Shown: positions 1 to 8,082 of the stretch, one piece after another
How positions within the stretch are numbered: position 1 is the first letter of the stretch
Layout of the letters: each line of letters begins with the position of its first letter
Assembly (NCBI GenBank): GCA_023447015.1
Contig: JAEXPG010000617.1
Span: 1-16,345, forward strand
Length of the DNA stretch: 16,345 nt
Source: Verrucomicrobiota bacterium
GTDB lineage: Bacteria > Verrucomicrobiota > Verrucomicrobiia > Opitutales > Opitutaceae
Direction of reading: 5' to 3'
Position numbers and translations under genes: made by a program
The notes under the pieces: generated by a model
Seen by the model: only the letters and a program-made list of their open reading frames with translations
What the model was told of the DNA's origin: nothing
Databases searched by the model: none

Positions 1-1
1 C

Positions 2-424
2 CCTCCGCCCGCGCCCCCACCCGCCGCGCCCGCGGCCGCACCCGAGGCGGCCGCCAGCTTCGACGCGCAGTACGAGGTGGAGCGTTATCTCCAGCACCAA
101 GGCCGGGCGTTCATCAACCGGTTCGACGCCAACACCTACCTCTACATCACCCGCGCGATCGACGACTTTGATCTCGCCGGAGCCTACGGCTCGCTCGAGC
201 AGGCGTTCCGCGAGGTGAAGGCCCGCACGCTGTGTGTGGCGTTCACCAGCGACTGGTTGTTTCCGACGGCGCAGAACCGCGAGATCGTGCTCGCGCTGCT
301 GCGGGCGGGGAAGCCGGCCAGCTATGCCGAGCTGGCCACGGATCTCGGCCACGACTCATTCCTCCTGGATTCGCCCCAGCTCTACGATCTCGTCCGCGAC
401 TTTCTTGCGGTACCCGCCGAGTAA
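2..424 (+). CDS. metX: Homoserine O-acyltransferase (MetX), C-terminal part
   Basis: MetX transfers an acyl group, usually acetyl from acetyl-CoA, to homoserine in the cytoplasm, which commits it to methionine synthesis. The gene is cut by the left window edge; the frame is open from base 2 and ends in TAA at 422-424. About 140 C-terminal residues of the alpha/beta-hydrolase fold are visible. The segment RFDANTYLYITRAIDDFDL is characteristic of MetX. Two members of the catalytic triad are present: Asp in SDWLFP (visible residue 84) and His in GHDSFLL (visible residue 117); the nucleophile Ser lies outside the window. The first ~20 visible residues are a Pro/Ala-rich stretch just before the FEVE-like segment, which looks like a lineage-specific insert. 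Whether the enzyme prefers acetyl- or succinyl-CoA cannot be judged from this part. Confidence 0.93.
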   Translation, partial: PPPAPPPAAPAAAPEAAASFDAQYEVERYLQHQGRAFINRFDANTYLYITRAIDDFDLAGAYGSLEQAFREVKARTLCVAFTSDWLFPTAQNREIVLALLRAGKPASYAELATDLGHDSFLLDSPQLYDLVRDFLAVPAE

Positions 425-748
425 GGTGGGGTGGCGGTGGGACCGACCTTGGGCGCGCAACGAGACATTGGCCGGTTCGGTGTCGCGCCCTGCATCGGCG
501 CAAAGCCTTGGGGATTTGGCGGGGATCTTTCGGCCCCTTGCCGTGGATGCTCGCGGGCGATGGCAACGCGCACCCTCTCCGGCGCACCGCCTTGGGCGCT
601 CCCGAACTGCTCCGGAACCGTGGCGCGGGTTTCTCGCAGGTGTGTTTTTCCGCTGCTCCGGGCAGGTGGTGCGGCCACGGGTTTTTCCCGGGGGCCGCCG
701 CTCGGGCGCCCCCTCGGTTTACCGGTTAAGGAAGCTTGGGGTGGACCG
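425..748. other. Intergenic leader between metX and the histidine kinase gene
   Basis: This stretch of 324 bases has no convincing gene. The kinase frame stays open through it from a GTG at 431, but the translation is irregular (Cys, Arg, Gly and Pro mixed without pattern) and looks like GC-driven read-through rather than protein. I see no clear intrinsic terminator after metX. A hairpin is present near its right end and is listed separately. No riboswitch consensus could be matched. Confidence 0.6.
671..698 (+). other. Leader hairpin upstream of the histidine kinase start
   Basis: GCGGCC (671-676) pairs with GGCCGC (693-698), and inside it CGGG (678-681) pairs with CCCG (687-690) around a T5 loop, with a small asymmetric internal loop. 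The hairpin ends 50 bases before the chosen ATG. It has no T-tract after it, so it is not a typical terminator. It could be a leader structure or chance in GC-rich DNA. Confidence 0.3.
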
Positions 749-3700
749 ATGAAAGAACAGGCCGGGGCTGCCTCCACCCCGGGTGTCTCTCGCATGTCCT
801 TCCCCGGCAACCGCGCCCCCTCCTCGCCCGGCTGGTCACGGGTCGCCCTCGTTGCGTTGGCGCTCGTGCTGGTGGCGGGCACGTGGGTCTGCTGGCAGTT
901 GGCGGACAGCGGTTGGCGGGAGGTGAGGGCCAACCGCACGATGGCGCGGAACATCGCGCTCATGGAGAAGGTGATGCATGCGGTTTCCCCACTGCAGGCG
1001 GAGCGGAGTGCTTCGACGCTGGCCTTGGCCGGGGAGTCTTCGCCCGTGGGTCCCGCGGAGCTGCGGCGGTTATCGGATCAGGCACTGGCCGAGCTCGATC
1101 GGGTGCTGGTGTTGGCCGCCCTGCCTCCCGACGTGGTGCAGGGCAAGCGGGCGGAGCTGGCGGCTCTGAGACTAGGCGGGGATCCGCGTTCGCCGAAGCA
1201 GTCGGACTCCCTGATCGCGGTGCTCCTGCAGCTTGACCGCGCTGCGGTGGGGGCGCCGACGACCGGCGGGGCGGGCAAGATCATGGCGGTGGCGTACGAG
1301 TTGCAGCTGCTCGAGGAGCATGCGGCTCGGCTGCAATGCCAGCTTCCGGCCGCGCTGGCACGGGGTTCGGTTGAGAAGGCCGAACTGGAGCACATGGAGA
1401 AGTCCTATTGGACGCTCGAGGCGACGGTGGGCTTTCCCGATCGGCTGGTGTCCGGGAATGCGCCGGCGCGAGTCCGGGCCCTGGGCGAGTCTGAAGCATG
1501 GCGGACTTTCACCCGATGCTTCCGGGCCTTCCGCGATGGGGAGTCGGCCGGTGCTCCGGGGCCGCGGGCAACGGTCGCCTCGGCGGCGGACTCGGGCTCG
1601 GTGGTCGTGCAGGAGTTCCGTTTCGCCTGTGCTGAGGAGCTGGCGACGCTCGCCGTGCGGCTCGCGGCGAACACCCGCGCTGTTCGTTGGCAGGCGCTGC
1701 TCACCTCGCTCAGCTTCACGGCGCTGGTGGCATGCGGTGCGGCGCTGGGCGTGGTCCTGCGCCGCCAGCGGCGGGAGCTGAGCGAGCGCACGCGGCTCCT
1801 GTCCGAGCTCGAGCGGGCGAAGGATCACCTCACCCATTTCCGCGAGGCGTTGGATGTGCAGGCGATCGTCGCCGTGACGGACGCGACCGGCGTGATCCTC
1901 GAGGTGAACGACCGATTCTGCGCGACGAGCGGTTACAGCCGCGAGGAGCTGGTTGGGCACACCCATCGGTTGATCAAGTCTTCGCGGCACCCGCCCGAAT
2001 TCTTCCGCCACTTGTGGGAGACGATCTCTGCCGGCCACATCTGGACGGGGGAGGTGTGCAACCTCACGAAGTCGGGCCAGGAGTGTTTTTTCGACACGGT
2101 GATCGTGCCGGTGCTCGGGGTCGACTCCCGCCCCGAACAGTACATCGCGCTGCGGCATGACGTGACCGAGCGCAAGCGCACCGCGATCGAACTGGAGCGC
2201 CTCGCCCTGGTCGCGCAAAAGACCACCGCCGCTGTCGTCATCACGGATCCGGCCGGACGGATCGAATGGGCCAACGCGGCCTTCGAGAAACTGACCGGCC
2301 ATGTGTTGGCGACGGTGGTCGGGCGTTCGCCGGGGCGGATCCTGCAGGGCCCCGAGACGGACCAGACGACGGTTGCGCAGATGCACGAGCGCCGTTGCGC
2401 CGGGCTGGGTTTCGAGGTCGAGCTCGTCAACTACCGCAAGGACGGCACGCCGTATTGGGTGCACATCAAGGCGGACCCGGTTCCAGGCGCTGATGGGCGG
2501 GTCCAGCGTTTTGTCGCGGTGGAGGACGACGTCACCTCCCGCCGTCGGGCCGAGAGCCTGTACACCAGCGTCCTGGAGAGCGCCGCCTATTCGCTGATCG
2601 CCACCAACACCAAAGGCGTGATCGAGGTGTTCAGCCATGGCGCGGAGCTGTTGCTCGGTTATCGCGCCGAGGAGGTTGTGGGCCGGTCCACGCCGGCGAT
2701 GTTCCACGATCCGGCGGAGGTGGTGCGCCGCGCCGAGATCCTCAGCCAGGAACTTGGCCGTCCGGTGAAGCCTGGGCCTGAGGCCTATGTGGCGAAGGCG
2801 GAGCTCAGCCAAGTTCCCGACGAGTACGACTCGACCTATATCCGAAAGGATGGCACGCGCGTGCCGGTGCGGCTCGCCGTCACGGCCATGCGCGATCGCG
2901 AGGGCCGGATCACCGGCTACATGGGCATCGCCCACGACATCACCGAACGGGTCCAGACGCTCGAGCATCTGCGGCGCAGCGAGGAACGCTGGCAGTTGGC
3001 GATCTCGGGCAGCAACGACGGCGCCTGGGAATGGGACATCCTGGCCGACCGCATGTGGATCTCGCCGCGCGCGCGCGAGATCCTCGCGCTCGGCGAGGCG
3101 GACGAGTACATCTCGCGCACGGACTGGCTGCGCACGATGGATCCGGACGACGCCGAGGGCGTGCGCGCGGCGGTGCAACGGTACTTTTCCGGACAGACTC
3201 CGGTATATGAGCATACCTATCGCGTGCACCGGGCCGACGGGCAGTGGCGGTGGGTGCTGGCCCGGGGCAAGGCGGTCTTCGATGCGGAGGGGCGGCCGTT
3301 GCGCATGCTCGGCACCCACACCGACGTGACCGCGAGCCACATGTTGCAGGAGCTTCTGCGCGAGAGCGAAGCGCGTCTGCTCGAGGCGCAGGCGGTGGCG
3401 CACATCGGGAGTTGGTCGGTCGATGCCGGGACGCGTGTGATCGCCTGGTCCGAGGAGGCGGGCCGGATCTTCGGGGTTACATTCCGCAACGCTCCCATGC
3501 CCCTCGTGCTGCGGTTGTGCCCGGCGCAGTCTCGCTCCGCCATCCGCGCGGGGCTCGGGCTTGCGCTGGCCCGTGGGGAGGGCACGCAGTTCGATGCCCC
3601 GATGCTCGGTCCGAAACGCCGGCCGATCTGGGTCCGGGTGACGATGCGCTCGGAGATGCGCGCGGAGCGTGTGGTGCGGGTGTTCGGCACGGTCCAGGAC

Positions 3701-6547
3701 ATCACGGCGCTGCATGAGGCCGAGATGCGCCGGCGCGAGGCCGCCCAACGGCTCGAGAAGATCGCCGCGCAGATCCCGGGCGTGGTGTACCAGTTTGTGC
3801 TCCGGCCCGACGGCTCGGTGTCGATGCCGTACGCCAGCCCGGGTGTCGTCGAGCTCTACGGGCTCACACCGGAACAGCTGGCCGCCGACGCCGCTCCTGC
3901 ACTGCAGGCGTCGCATCCCGATGATCGGGAGCTGGTGATCAAGTCGATCCGCGAGTCGGCGGAGACACTTCAGCCCTGGGTTTGCGAGTTTCGGGTCTGC
4001 CGGTCCGACGGTTCTGTCCGCTGGTTCCTCGGCAACTCGCTGCCGGAGCGGCTGCCGGACGGGTCCGTTCTCTGGCACGGCTTCATCACGGACATCACCG
4101 GTCGCAAGCAGGTCGAGGCCCGGTTGCGCGAGCACGAGACCTTCCTCAAGGAGCTCTACAGCGGCATCGAGCTGCCGATCTGGGTCCTCGACGTGGTCGA
4201 TGGGGACGGCTTCGCCTTCGCCGGCGTGAACCCGTCGTTCGAGCGGGTCACCGGCTTGGCGGCGGATTTCGTTGTCGGTCGCAAGCCGAGCGAGCTGATG
4301 CCACGGCTGTCGCGCGAAAGCGGGCGGCAGATGGAGGATCACTACCGCGACTGCCTGCTGGCCGGCACCACCATCAACTACGAGGAACAGCTTTCCATCG
4401 GTGGGCGCGAACGCTGGTGGCTCACCCAGCTCAAGCCGGTGCGGGGCGACGGCGGCCGCATCACGCGTCTGATCGGCTCGGCCATCGAGATCACCGAGCG
4501 CATGGAGATCGAGCAACGGCTGCGCGAGAGCGAGGAGCGCTTCTTCCTGATTGCGCGAGCGACCAGCGACGCCGTCTGGGACTACGATCCAGCATCGGCC
4601 TCGTTGTGGTGGAGCGACGGCGTGACCCGCCTGTTCGGCTACGATCAGCCGGGGGCCTCCGCGGGGCTGAAGTGGTGGTATGCGCGCATGCATCCGGACG
4701 ACCGACCGATCGTCGAGAGCAGCTTCAGCTCGGCACTGGCGTCGAGCGACGAGCGGTGGGAGTGCGAGTACCGGTTCCTCCACGCCGACGGCCGTGTCCT
4801 GTACGTGCTGGACCGGGCCCTGATCCTGCGCGGATCCGGCCAGCGGGCGATCCGTGTGGTCGGCGGCATGATGGACATCACCGAGCAGCGCGCTGTGCAG
4901 GACGAGATGCGCCGCGCCCGCGAGGCCGCCGAAGCCGCCAACCGCCGCCTGCAGGAGTCCGTGCAGCGGGCCAACCAGCTCGCCCGCGAGGCTGCCGCGG
5001 CCACCGTGGCCAAGTCCGAGTTCCTGGCGAACATGAGCCATGAGATCCGCACTCCCCTCAATGCGATCATCGGCATGGGCGGACTGATGCTCGGCACCGA
5101 GCTGTCAGATCAGCAGCGCGAGTTCGCCGAGACCATCCGGGTGTCGGGGGACTCGCTGCTGGCGCTCATCAACGACATCCTGGACTTTTCGAAGATCGAG
5201 TCGGGCAGCCTCGAATTGGAGGAACTGCCGTTCGAGCTGCACGATTGCGTGGAGTCGGCCCTGGAGGTGCTCGGTCCGCGTGCCGGGGAGAAACACCTCG
5301 ATCTGCTCTATTGGATCGACGCCGCAGTTCCGGGCATGCTGGTCGGCGATGTCACGCGGCTGCGGCAAGTGCTCGTGAACCTCGTGGGCAACGCGGTGAA
5401 GTTCACCGGGGAGGGCGAGGTCCACGTGGGGGTGGAGCGGGCCGGCGTCGAGAGCGACGGCCGGCTGCGGCTGCGGTTCACGGTGCGCGACACCGGAATC
5501 GGGATACCCGGGGAGCGCATGGACCGGCTGTTCAAGAGCTTTAGCCAGGTCGACGCCTCGACGACGCGGAAGTACGGCGGGACGGGGCTGGGGCTGGCGA
5601 TCAGCCGGCGGCTGGTCGAGCTGATGGACGGGCGCATCTGGGCCGAGAGCGAGGAGGGGCGCGGAAGCCGTTTCATCTTCGAGGTGCTCGTCGGGATCGG
5701 CGCCAGCGCTGCGCCGCTGACCTATGCCAAACCCGTCGCGTCGCTCGCGGACCGCTCGGTGCTCATCGTGGAGGACAACGCCACCGGCCGGCAGAACCTC
5801 GAGCGCCATTGCGCCGCCTGGGGACTGCGGCCCCACTCGGTCGCCCGGGGCGAGGAGGCGCTGGAGTGGCTTTCGCGGGAAACGCCGGTCGATCTGGCGA
5901 TCATCGATCAGCAGCTGGTCGGGATGGACGGACTGGAACTGGTGCGCCGGCTACGGGAGCTTCCGGCGCGGGCCGCGTTGCCGGTTCTGCTGTACTCGTC
6001 AGTCGGAATGCTCGGCCATGTGCCGGCCGAACTCGGCGTGGCGGGCCAGCTGACCAAACCGATGAAGGTCGCCGCGCTGCGCGACGCGGTGGTCCACGCG
6101 ATCGGGGCGCAACCGAAGGCGGTGCCATTGCGGGCGGCTCCGCCGAAACGCAAGCTGGCCGAGGAGCACCCGCTCCGGATCCTGCTGGCGGAAGACAATG
6201 TGACGAACCAGCGCGTGGCCCAGCTGATCCTCGGCCGGTTTGGCTACCGTGCCGATGTCGCCAACAACGGCCTCGAGGCGCTTCAGGCGATCGAGCGGCA
6301 GGACTACGACATCCTTTTCCTCGACGTGCAGATGCCGGAGATGGACGGGCTGACTGCCGCGCGGGAGATCTGCATGTGCCGGTCGCCGGCTCGCCGGCCC
6401 CGGATGATCGCGATGACAGCGAATGCCATGGTGGGCGATCGCGACGAGTGTCTCGCCGCGGGGATGCACGACTATGTCTCCAAGCCGGTCCAGCCCGCGG
6501 AGCTCGAGGCCGCGTTGCGGCGAGCCATCGAGAGCCGGGCGCGGTAG
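749..6547 (+). CDS. Hybrid sensor histidine kinase with eight PAS domains and two receiver domains
   Basis: A 1932-residue inner-membrane signalling kinase. Order: helix 1 (~30-54); periplasmic helical region (~55-313) containing LQAERSASTLALAG, which resembles NIT-type nitrate/nitrite sensors; helix 2 (~314-338); PAS domains at about 364-476, 488-601, 605-738, 746-865, 875-990, 1001-1121, 1131-1253 and 1265-1383, most closing with a D(I/V)T motif; a coiled coil; HisKA with SHEIRTPLN (His1431); HATPase with NLVGNAVKFT, DTGIGIP and GGTGLGLAIS; receiver 1 (Asp1720, VEDN, LTKP); and receiver 2 (Asp1859, AEDN, SKP). All phosphotransfer residues are present. PAS2 has LOV-like wording (GRSPGRILQG) but no photoactive Cys. 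There is no Hpt domain, so relay probably needs a separate protein. ATG 749 was chosen because it gives a short basic N-terminus before helix 1 and has AAGGA upstream, although at long spacing; ATG 794 is an alternative. The ligand is unknown; NIT is my inference. Confidence 0.93.
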   Translation: MKEQAGAASTPGVSRMSFPGNRAPSSPGWSRVALVALALVLVAGTWVCWQLADSGWREVRANRTMARNIALMEKVMHAVSPLQAERSASTLALAGESSPVGPAELRRLSDQALAELDRVLVLAALPPDVVQGKRAELAALRLGGDPRSPKQSDSLIAVLLQLDRAAVGAPTTGGAGKIMAVAYELQLLEEHAARLQCQLPAALARGSVEKAELEHMEKSYWTLEATVGFPDRLVSGNAPARVRALGESEAWRTFTRCFRAFRDGESAGAPGPRATVASAADSGSVVVQEFRFACAEELATLAVRLAANTRAVRWQALLTSLSFTALVACGAALGVVLRRQRRELSERTRLLSELERAKDHLTHFREALDVQAIVAVTDATGVILEVNDRFCATSGYSREELVGHTHRLIKSSRHPPEFFRHLWETISAGHIWTGEVCNLTKSGQECFFDTVIVPVLGVDSRPEQYIALRHDVTERKRTAIELERLALVAQKTTAAVVITDPAGRIEWANAAFEKLTGHVLATVVGRSPGRILQGPETDQTTVAQMHERRCAGLGFEVELVNYRKDGTPYWVHIKADPVPGADGRVQRFVAVEDDVTSRRRAESLYTSVLESAAYSLIATNTKGVIEVFSHGAELLLGYRAEEVVGRSTPAMFHDPAEVVRRAEILSQELGRPVKPGPEAYVAKAELSQVPDEYDSTYIRKDGTRVPVRLAVTAMRDREGRITGYMGIAHDITERVQTLEHLRRSEERWQLAISGSNDGAWEWDILADRMWISPRAREILALGEADEYISRTDWLRTMDPDDAEGVRAAVQRYFSGQTPVYEHTYRVHRADGQWRWVLARGKAVFDAEGRPLRMLGTHTDVTASHMLQELLRESEARLLEAQAVAHIGSWSVDAGTRVIAWSEEAGRIFGVTFRNAPMPLVLRLCPAQSRSAIRAGLGLALARGEGTQFDAPMLGPKRRPIWVRVTMRSEMRAERVVRVFGTVQDITALHEAEMRRREAAQRLEKIAAQIPGVVYQFVLRPDGSVSMPYASPGVVELYGLTPEQLAADAAPALQASHPDDRELVIKSIRESAETLQPWVCEFRVCRSDGSVRWFLGNSLPERLPDGSVLWHGFITDITGRKQVEARLREHETFLKELYSGIELPIWVLDVVDGDGFAFAGVNPSFERVTGLAADFVVGRKPSELMPRLSRESGRQMEDHYRDCLLAGTTINYEEQLSIGGRERWWLTQLKPVRGDGGRITRLIGSAIEITERMEIEQRLRESEERFFLIARATSDAVWDYDPASASLWWSDGVTRLFGYDQPGASAGLKWWYARMHPDDRPIVESSFSSALASSDERWECEYRFLHADGRVLYVLDRALILRGSGQRAIRVVGGMMDITEQRAVQDEMRRAREAAEAANRRLQESVQRANQLAREAAAATVAKSEFLANMSHEIRTPLNAIIGMGGLMLGTELSDQQREFAETIRVSGDSLLALINDILDFSKIESGSLELEELPFELHDCVESALEVLGPRAGEKHLDLLYWIDAAVPGMLVGDVTRLRQVLVNLVGNAVKFTGEGEVHVGVERAGVESDGRLRLRFTVRDTGIGIPGERMDRLFKSFSQVDASTTRKYGGTGLGLAISRRLVELMDGRIWAESEEGRGSRFIFEVLVGIGASAAPLTYAKPVASLADRSVLIVEDNATGRQNLERHCAAWGLRPHSVARGEEALEWLSRETPVDLAIIDQQLVGMDGLELVRRLRELPARAALPVLLYSSVGMLGHVPAELGVAGQLTKPMKVAALRDAVVHAIGAQPKAVPLRAAPPKRKLAEEHPLRILLAEDNVTNQRVAQLILGRFGYRADVANNGLEALQAIERQDYDILFLDVQMPEMDGLTAAREICMCRSPARRPRMIAMTANAMVGDRDECLAAGMHDYVSKPVQPAELEAALRRAIESRAR

Positions 6548-6550
6548 CGG

Positions 6551-6565
6551 AACCTGCCACAGGTT
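6551..6565. terminator. Small hairpin in the convergent gap
   Basis: AACCTG and CAGGTT form a 6-bp stem around CCA, four bases after the kinase stop and in the 70-base gap between two convergent genes. The position fits a transcript end for the kinase gene, but the stem is short and followed by only three T residues, so this is a weak call. Confidence 0.3.
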
Positions 6566-6617
6566 TGCAGTGCGGTGCTGATTCGTGTGCTCCCGGCTGC
6601 GTCCCGAGGATGCCGCA

Positions 6618-7334
6618 CTATTCGCCCAGGAGGCGGGCGAAGCGCGTGCGGAGGGCGGAACAGTCGCGCACGAGCACCGCGGTGCGCTCGACGCGGATGA
6701 GGTTGTCGGCCCGGAGGCGGGCGAAGGTGCGGGAAAGCGTCTCGCTGGTGGTGCCGAGTTCGGCGGCGAGGGTGCGTTTGGTGGAGCGCAGCTCGATGCG
6801 CGCCTCGCCGGTGGCGCCGGCCGGACAGCGTTTGGCCAGCCAGTTGAGCAGGCGGGTCTCGACATCCTTCAGGGTAAGGTCATCGAGGAGGCCCACGATG
6901 ACGCGCAGGTGCTGGCTCATGGCCCCGAGCATGCGCAGCGCGAGATCGGGGCGACGGCCTAGGAGATTGAGCATCGGTGCGCGGGGGATGAGCAGGACCG
7001 TGCTTGGCTCGACCGCGCGGGCGTCGGCCGGGTAGCCGGTGCCGGTGGCGAGCGTGGCCTCGGCGAATGACTCGCCGGGGCGAAAGACGTGGATGACCTG
7101 TTCTTTGCCCGCTGGGCTCACGCGGTGAACGTTGATGGCGCCGCGCTGCACGACGTAGAATCCCTCGCTGGCCTCGCCTTCGCGAAAGAGCAGCGTGCCT
7201 TTTGCCACCGGCTTGAGCACCGCGAAGGCGGCGATCGCCTCGAGGTCCGAGGCCGGCAGTCCGGCGAACAGGTCGCAGGCCCGCAGCGAGTGGGCGAGGG
7301 CGACGGTGCGCAATTCGGCGGGCCGGTTGGGCAT
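6618..7334 (-). CDS. Crp/Fnr family transcriptional regulator
   Basis: A 238-residue cytoplasmic DNA-binding regulator. Residues ~17-130 form the cyclic-nucleotide-binding-type beta-barrel (LFREGEASEGFYVVQRG, then FRPGESFAEATL). A long dimer helix follows at about 128-165, then a winged helix at ~180-225. The recognition helix contains SETLSR with Glu198, Ser201 and Arg202, the same E..SR arrangement FNR uses to read TTGAT. The N-terminus has only one cysteine (Cys20), so the four-cysteine iron-sulfur sensor of FNR is absent; a Dnr/NnrR-like heme or other ligand sensor is possible. It is the last gene of a four-gene minus-strand set, 27 bases after the DUF2249 gene. A matching operator-like site precedes the first gene, suggesting autoregulation. 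No Shine-Dalgarno is visible before ATG 7334. Confidence 0.93.
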   Translation of the reverse strand: MPNRPAELRTVALAHSLRACDLFAGLPASDLEAIAAFAVLKPVAKGTLLFREGEASEGFYVVQRGAINVHRVSPAGKEQVIHVFRPGESFAEATLATGTGYPADARAVEPSTVLLIPRAPMLNLLGRRPDLALRMLGAMSQHLRVIVGLLDDLTLKDVETRLLNWLAKRCPAGATGEARIELRSTKRTLAAELGTTSETLSRTFARLRADNLIRVERTAVLVRDCSALRTRFARLLGE

Positions 7335-7361
7335 GGGCGCAGGTAACGGACGTTGGGGCGT

Positions 7362-7595
7362 TCAGTCGCGCCAAAAATCCACCTGCCAGCCGCCGTCGCT
7401 GCGACGTTCGACGCGGGCCGCATAGCCCGCGCTTCTGAAGCGTTCGATCAGTGGCGAGGGCAGGAACGGTGCGACCACCGAGAGTCCATGCTCGGCGGGC
7501 AATGCGGCGAGCGCGGCCTCGATCACCGGGCGAGGCTCATCGCCGCGCTCCAGCAGGGGGCGGACGTCGAGTTTCTTAAAACGTAACGCGGGCAT
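7362..7595 (-). CDS. DUF2249 domain protein
   Basis: A 77-residue protein made almost wholly of a DUF2249 domain. The family pattern is clear: LDVRPLLERGDEP near the start, then APFLPSPLIERFRSAGY, and an ending like GGWQVDFWRD. The biochemical function is unknown. From general knowledge, such proteins often sit near nitrite or nitric oxide reductase genes and Crp/Fnr regulators, which fits this setting. ATG 7595 (MPALRFKKLDVRP) is chosen because the domain begins there. The frame is open up to 7721, but the extra residues are proline-rich and overlap the cupin gene by 50 bases, so I treat them as read-through; if translated, the protein would be 119 residues. Confidence 0.8.
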   Translation of the reverse strand: MPALRFKKLDVRPLLERGDEPRPVIEAALAALPAEHGLSVVAPFLPSPLIERFRSAGYAARVERRSDGGWQVDFWRD

Positions 7596-7671
7596 GGCGG
7601 CGGGCGTGATGATCGTGGGCCGGGGCGGCGGCTGCGGAGCGGAGATGCTGATGTGGGACGGCTGTGCGGGG

Positions 7672-8052
7672 CTACTCCATTCCGTCGCCGGTGGCGGCGG
7701 GGGCGGGAGCGTCGCTCTCACGCACCAGTGTGAGCAACATGGAGAACGGCTCGATCGCGCGCACGGCGTGGGGCAGGCCCGGCGGCATGTGCAGCAGTTC
7801 GCCGGCGCCCAACGTGCGCACTTTCCCGGCGAGCGACCACTCGGCTCGGCCGGAGAGCATCTGCACGAGGGCGCGGGCCGGGGAGGCGTGTTCGGTGAGT
7901 TCCTGGCCGGCGGCGAAGCCGAAGAGCACGACGCGCGTGCGTCCGGCCGAGAGAATTGTTCGGCTCACGATACCGTTGTCGGAGAACTGCGTGGCGGCGG
8001 TCAGCGGCACGACACCGGCGAGGGAGGAGGGGAGCAGTGTGCTGGAACTCAT
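7672..8052 (-). CDS. Small cupin-domain protein
   Basis: A 126-residue single-domain cupin. The first cupin motif is LTEHASPARALVQMLSG, with Glu54 and His55; the second is GELLHMPPGLPHAV, with His88 and His95. Several but not all of the usual metal ligands are present, because the HxH pair of motif 1 is reduced to one His. The role could be metal or small-ligand binding, and no substrate can be named. The gene lies between the YwiC-like and DUF2249 genes on the same strand, 30 bases after the former and 76 bases before the latter, so joint transcription is likely. ATG 8052 gives an N-terminus of normal length and has no obvious Shine-Dalgarno. Confidence 0.85.
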   Translation of the reverse strand: MSSSTLLPSSLAGVVPLTAATQFSDNGIVSRTILSAGRTRVVLFGFAAGQELTEHASPARALVQMLSGRAEWSLAGKVRTLGAGELLHMPPGLPHAVRAIEPFSMLLTLVRESDAPAPAATGDGME

Positions 8053-8082
8053 TGGTGAAGGTTATGGGGCGCCGCAGTGGTG

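Noticed and set aside
431..560. Possible cyclic-di-GMP riboswitch, because of GGCGCAAAGCC in the kinase leader
   Set aside because: Only the short GCAAAGCC string fits; the other conserved parts and the paired helices of the class could not be found.
431..748. N-terminal extension of the histidine kinase from GTG 431
   Set aside because: The 106 extra residues lack any domain or signal-peptide pattern and would bury the membrane helix; ATG 749 gives a normal N-terminus.
1172..5041. A 1289-codon open frame antisense to the histidine kinase gene
   Set aside because: Its codons are the exact reverse complements of the kinase codons. In that register a stop appears only where the sense strand uses TTA, CTA or TCA, which are rare in this GC-rich genome; it ends at a sense CTA (1172-1174). 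The translation has no domain character.
7596..7721. Pro-rich N-terminal extension of the DUF2249 protein
   Set aside because: It overlaps the cupin gene and has no family resemblance; the domain begins at ATG 7595. Not fully excluded.
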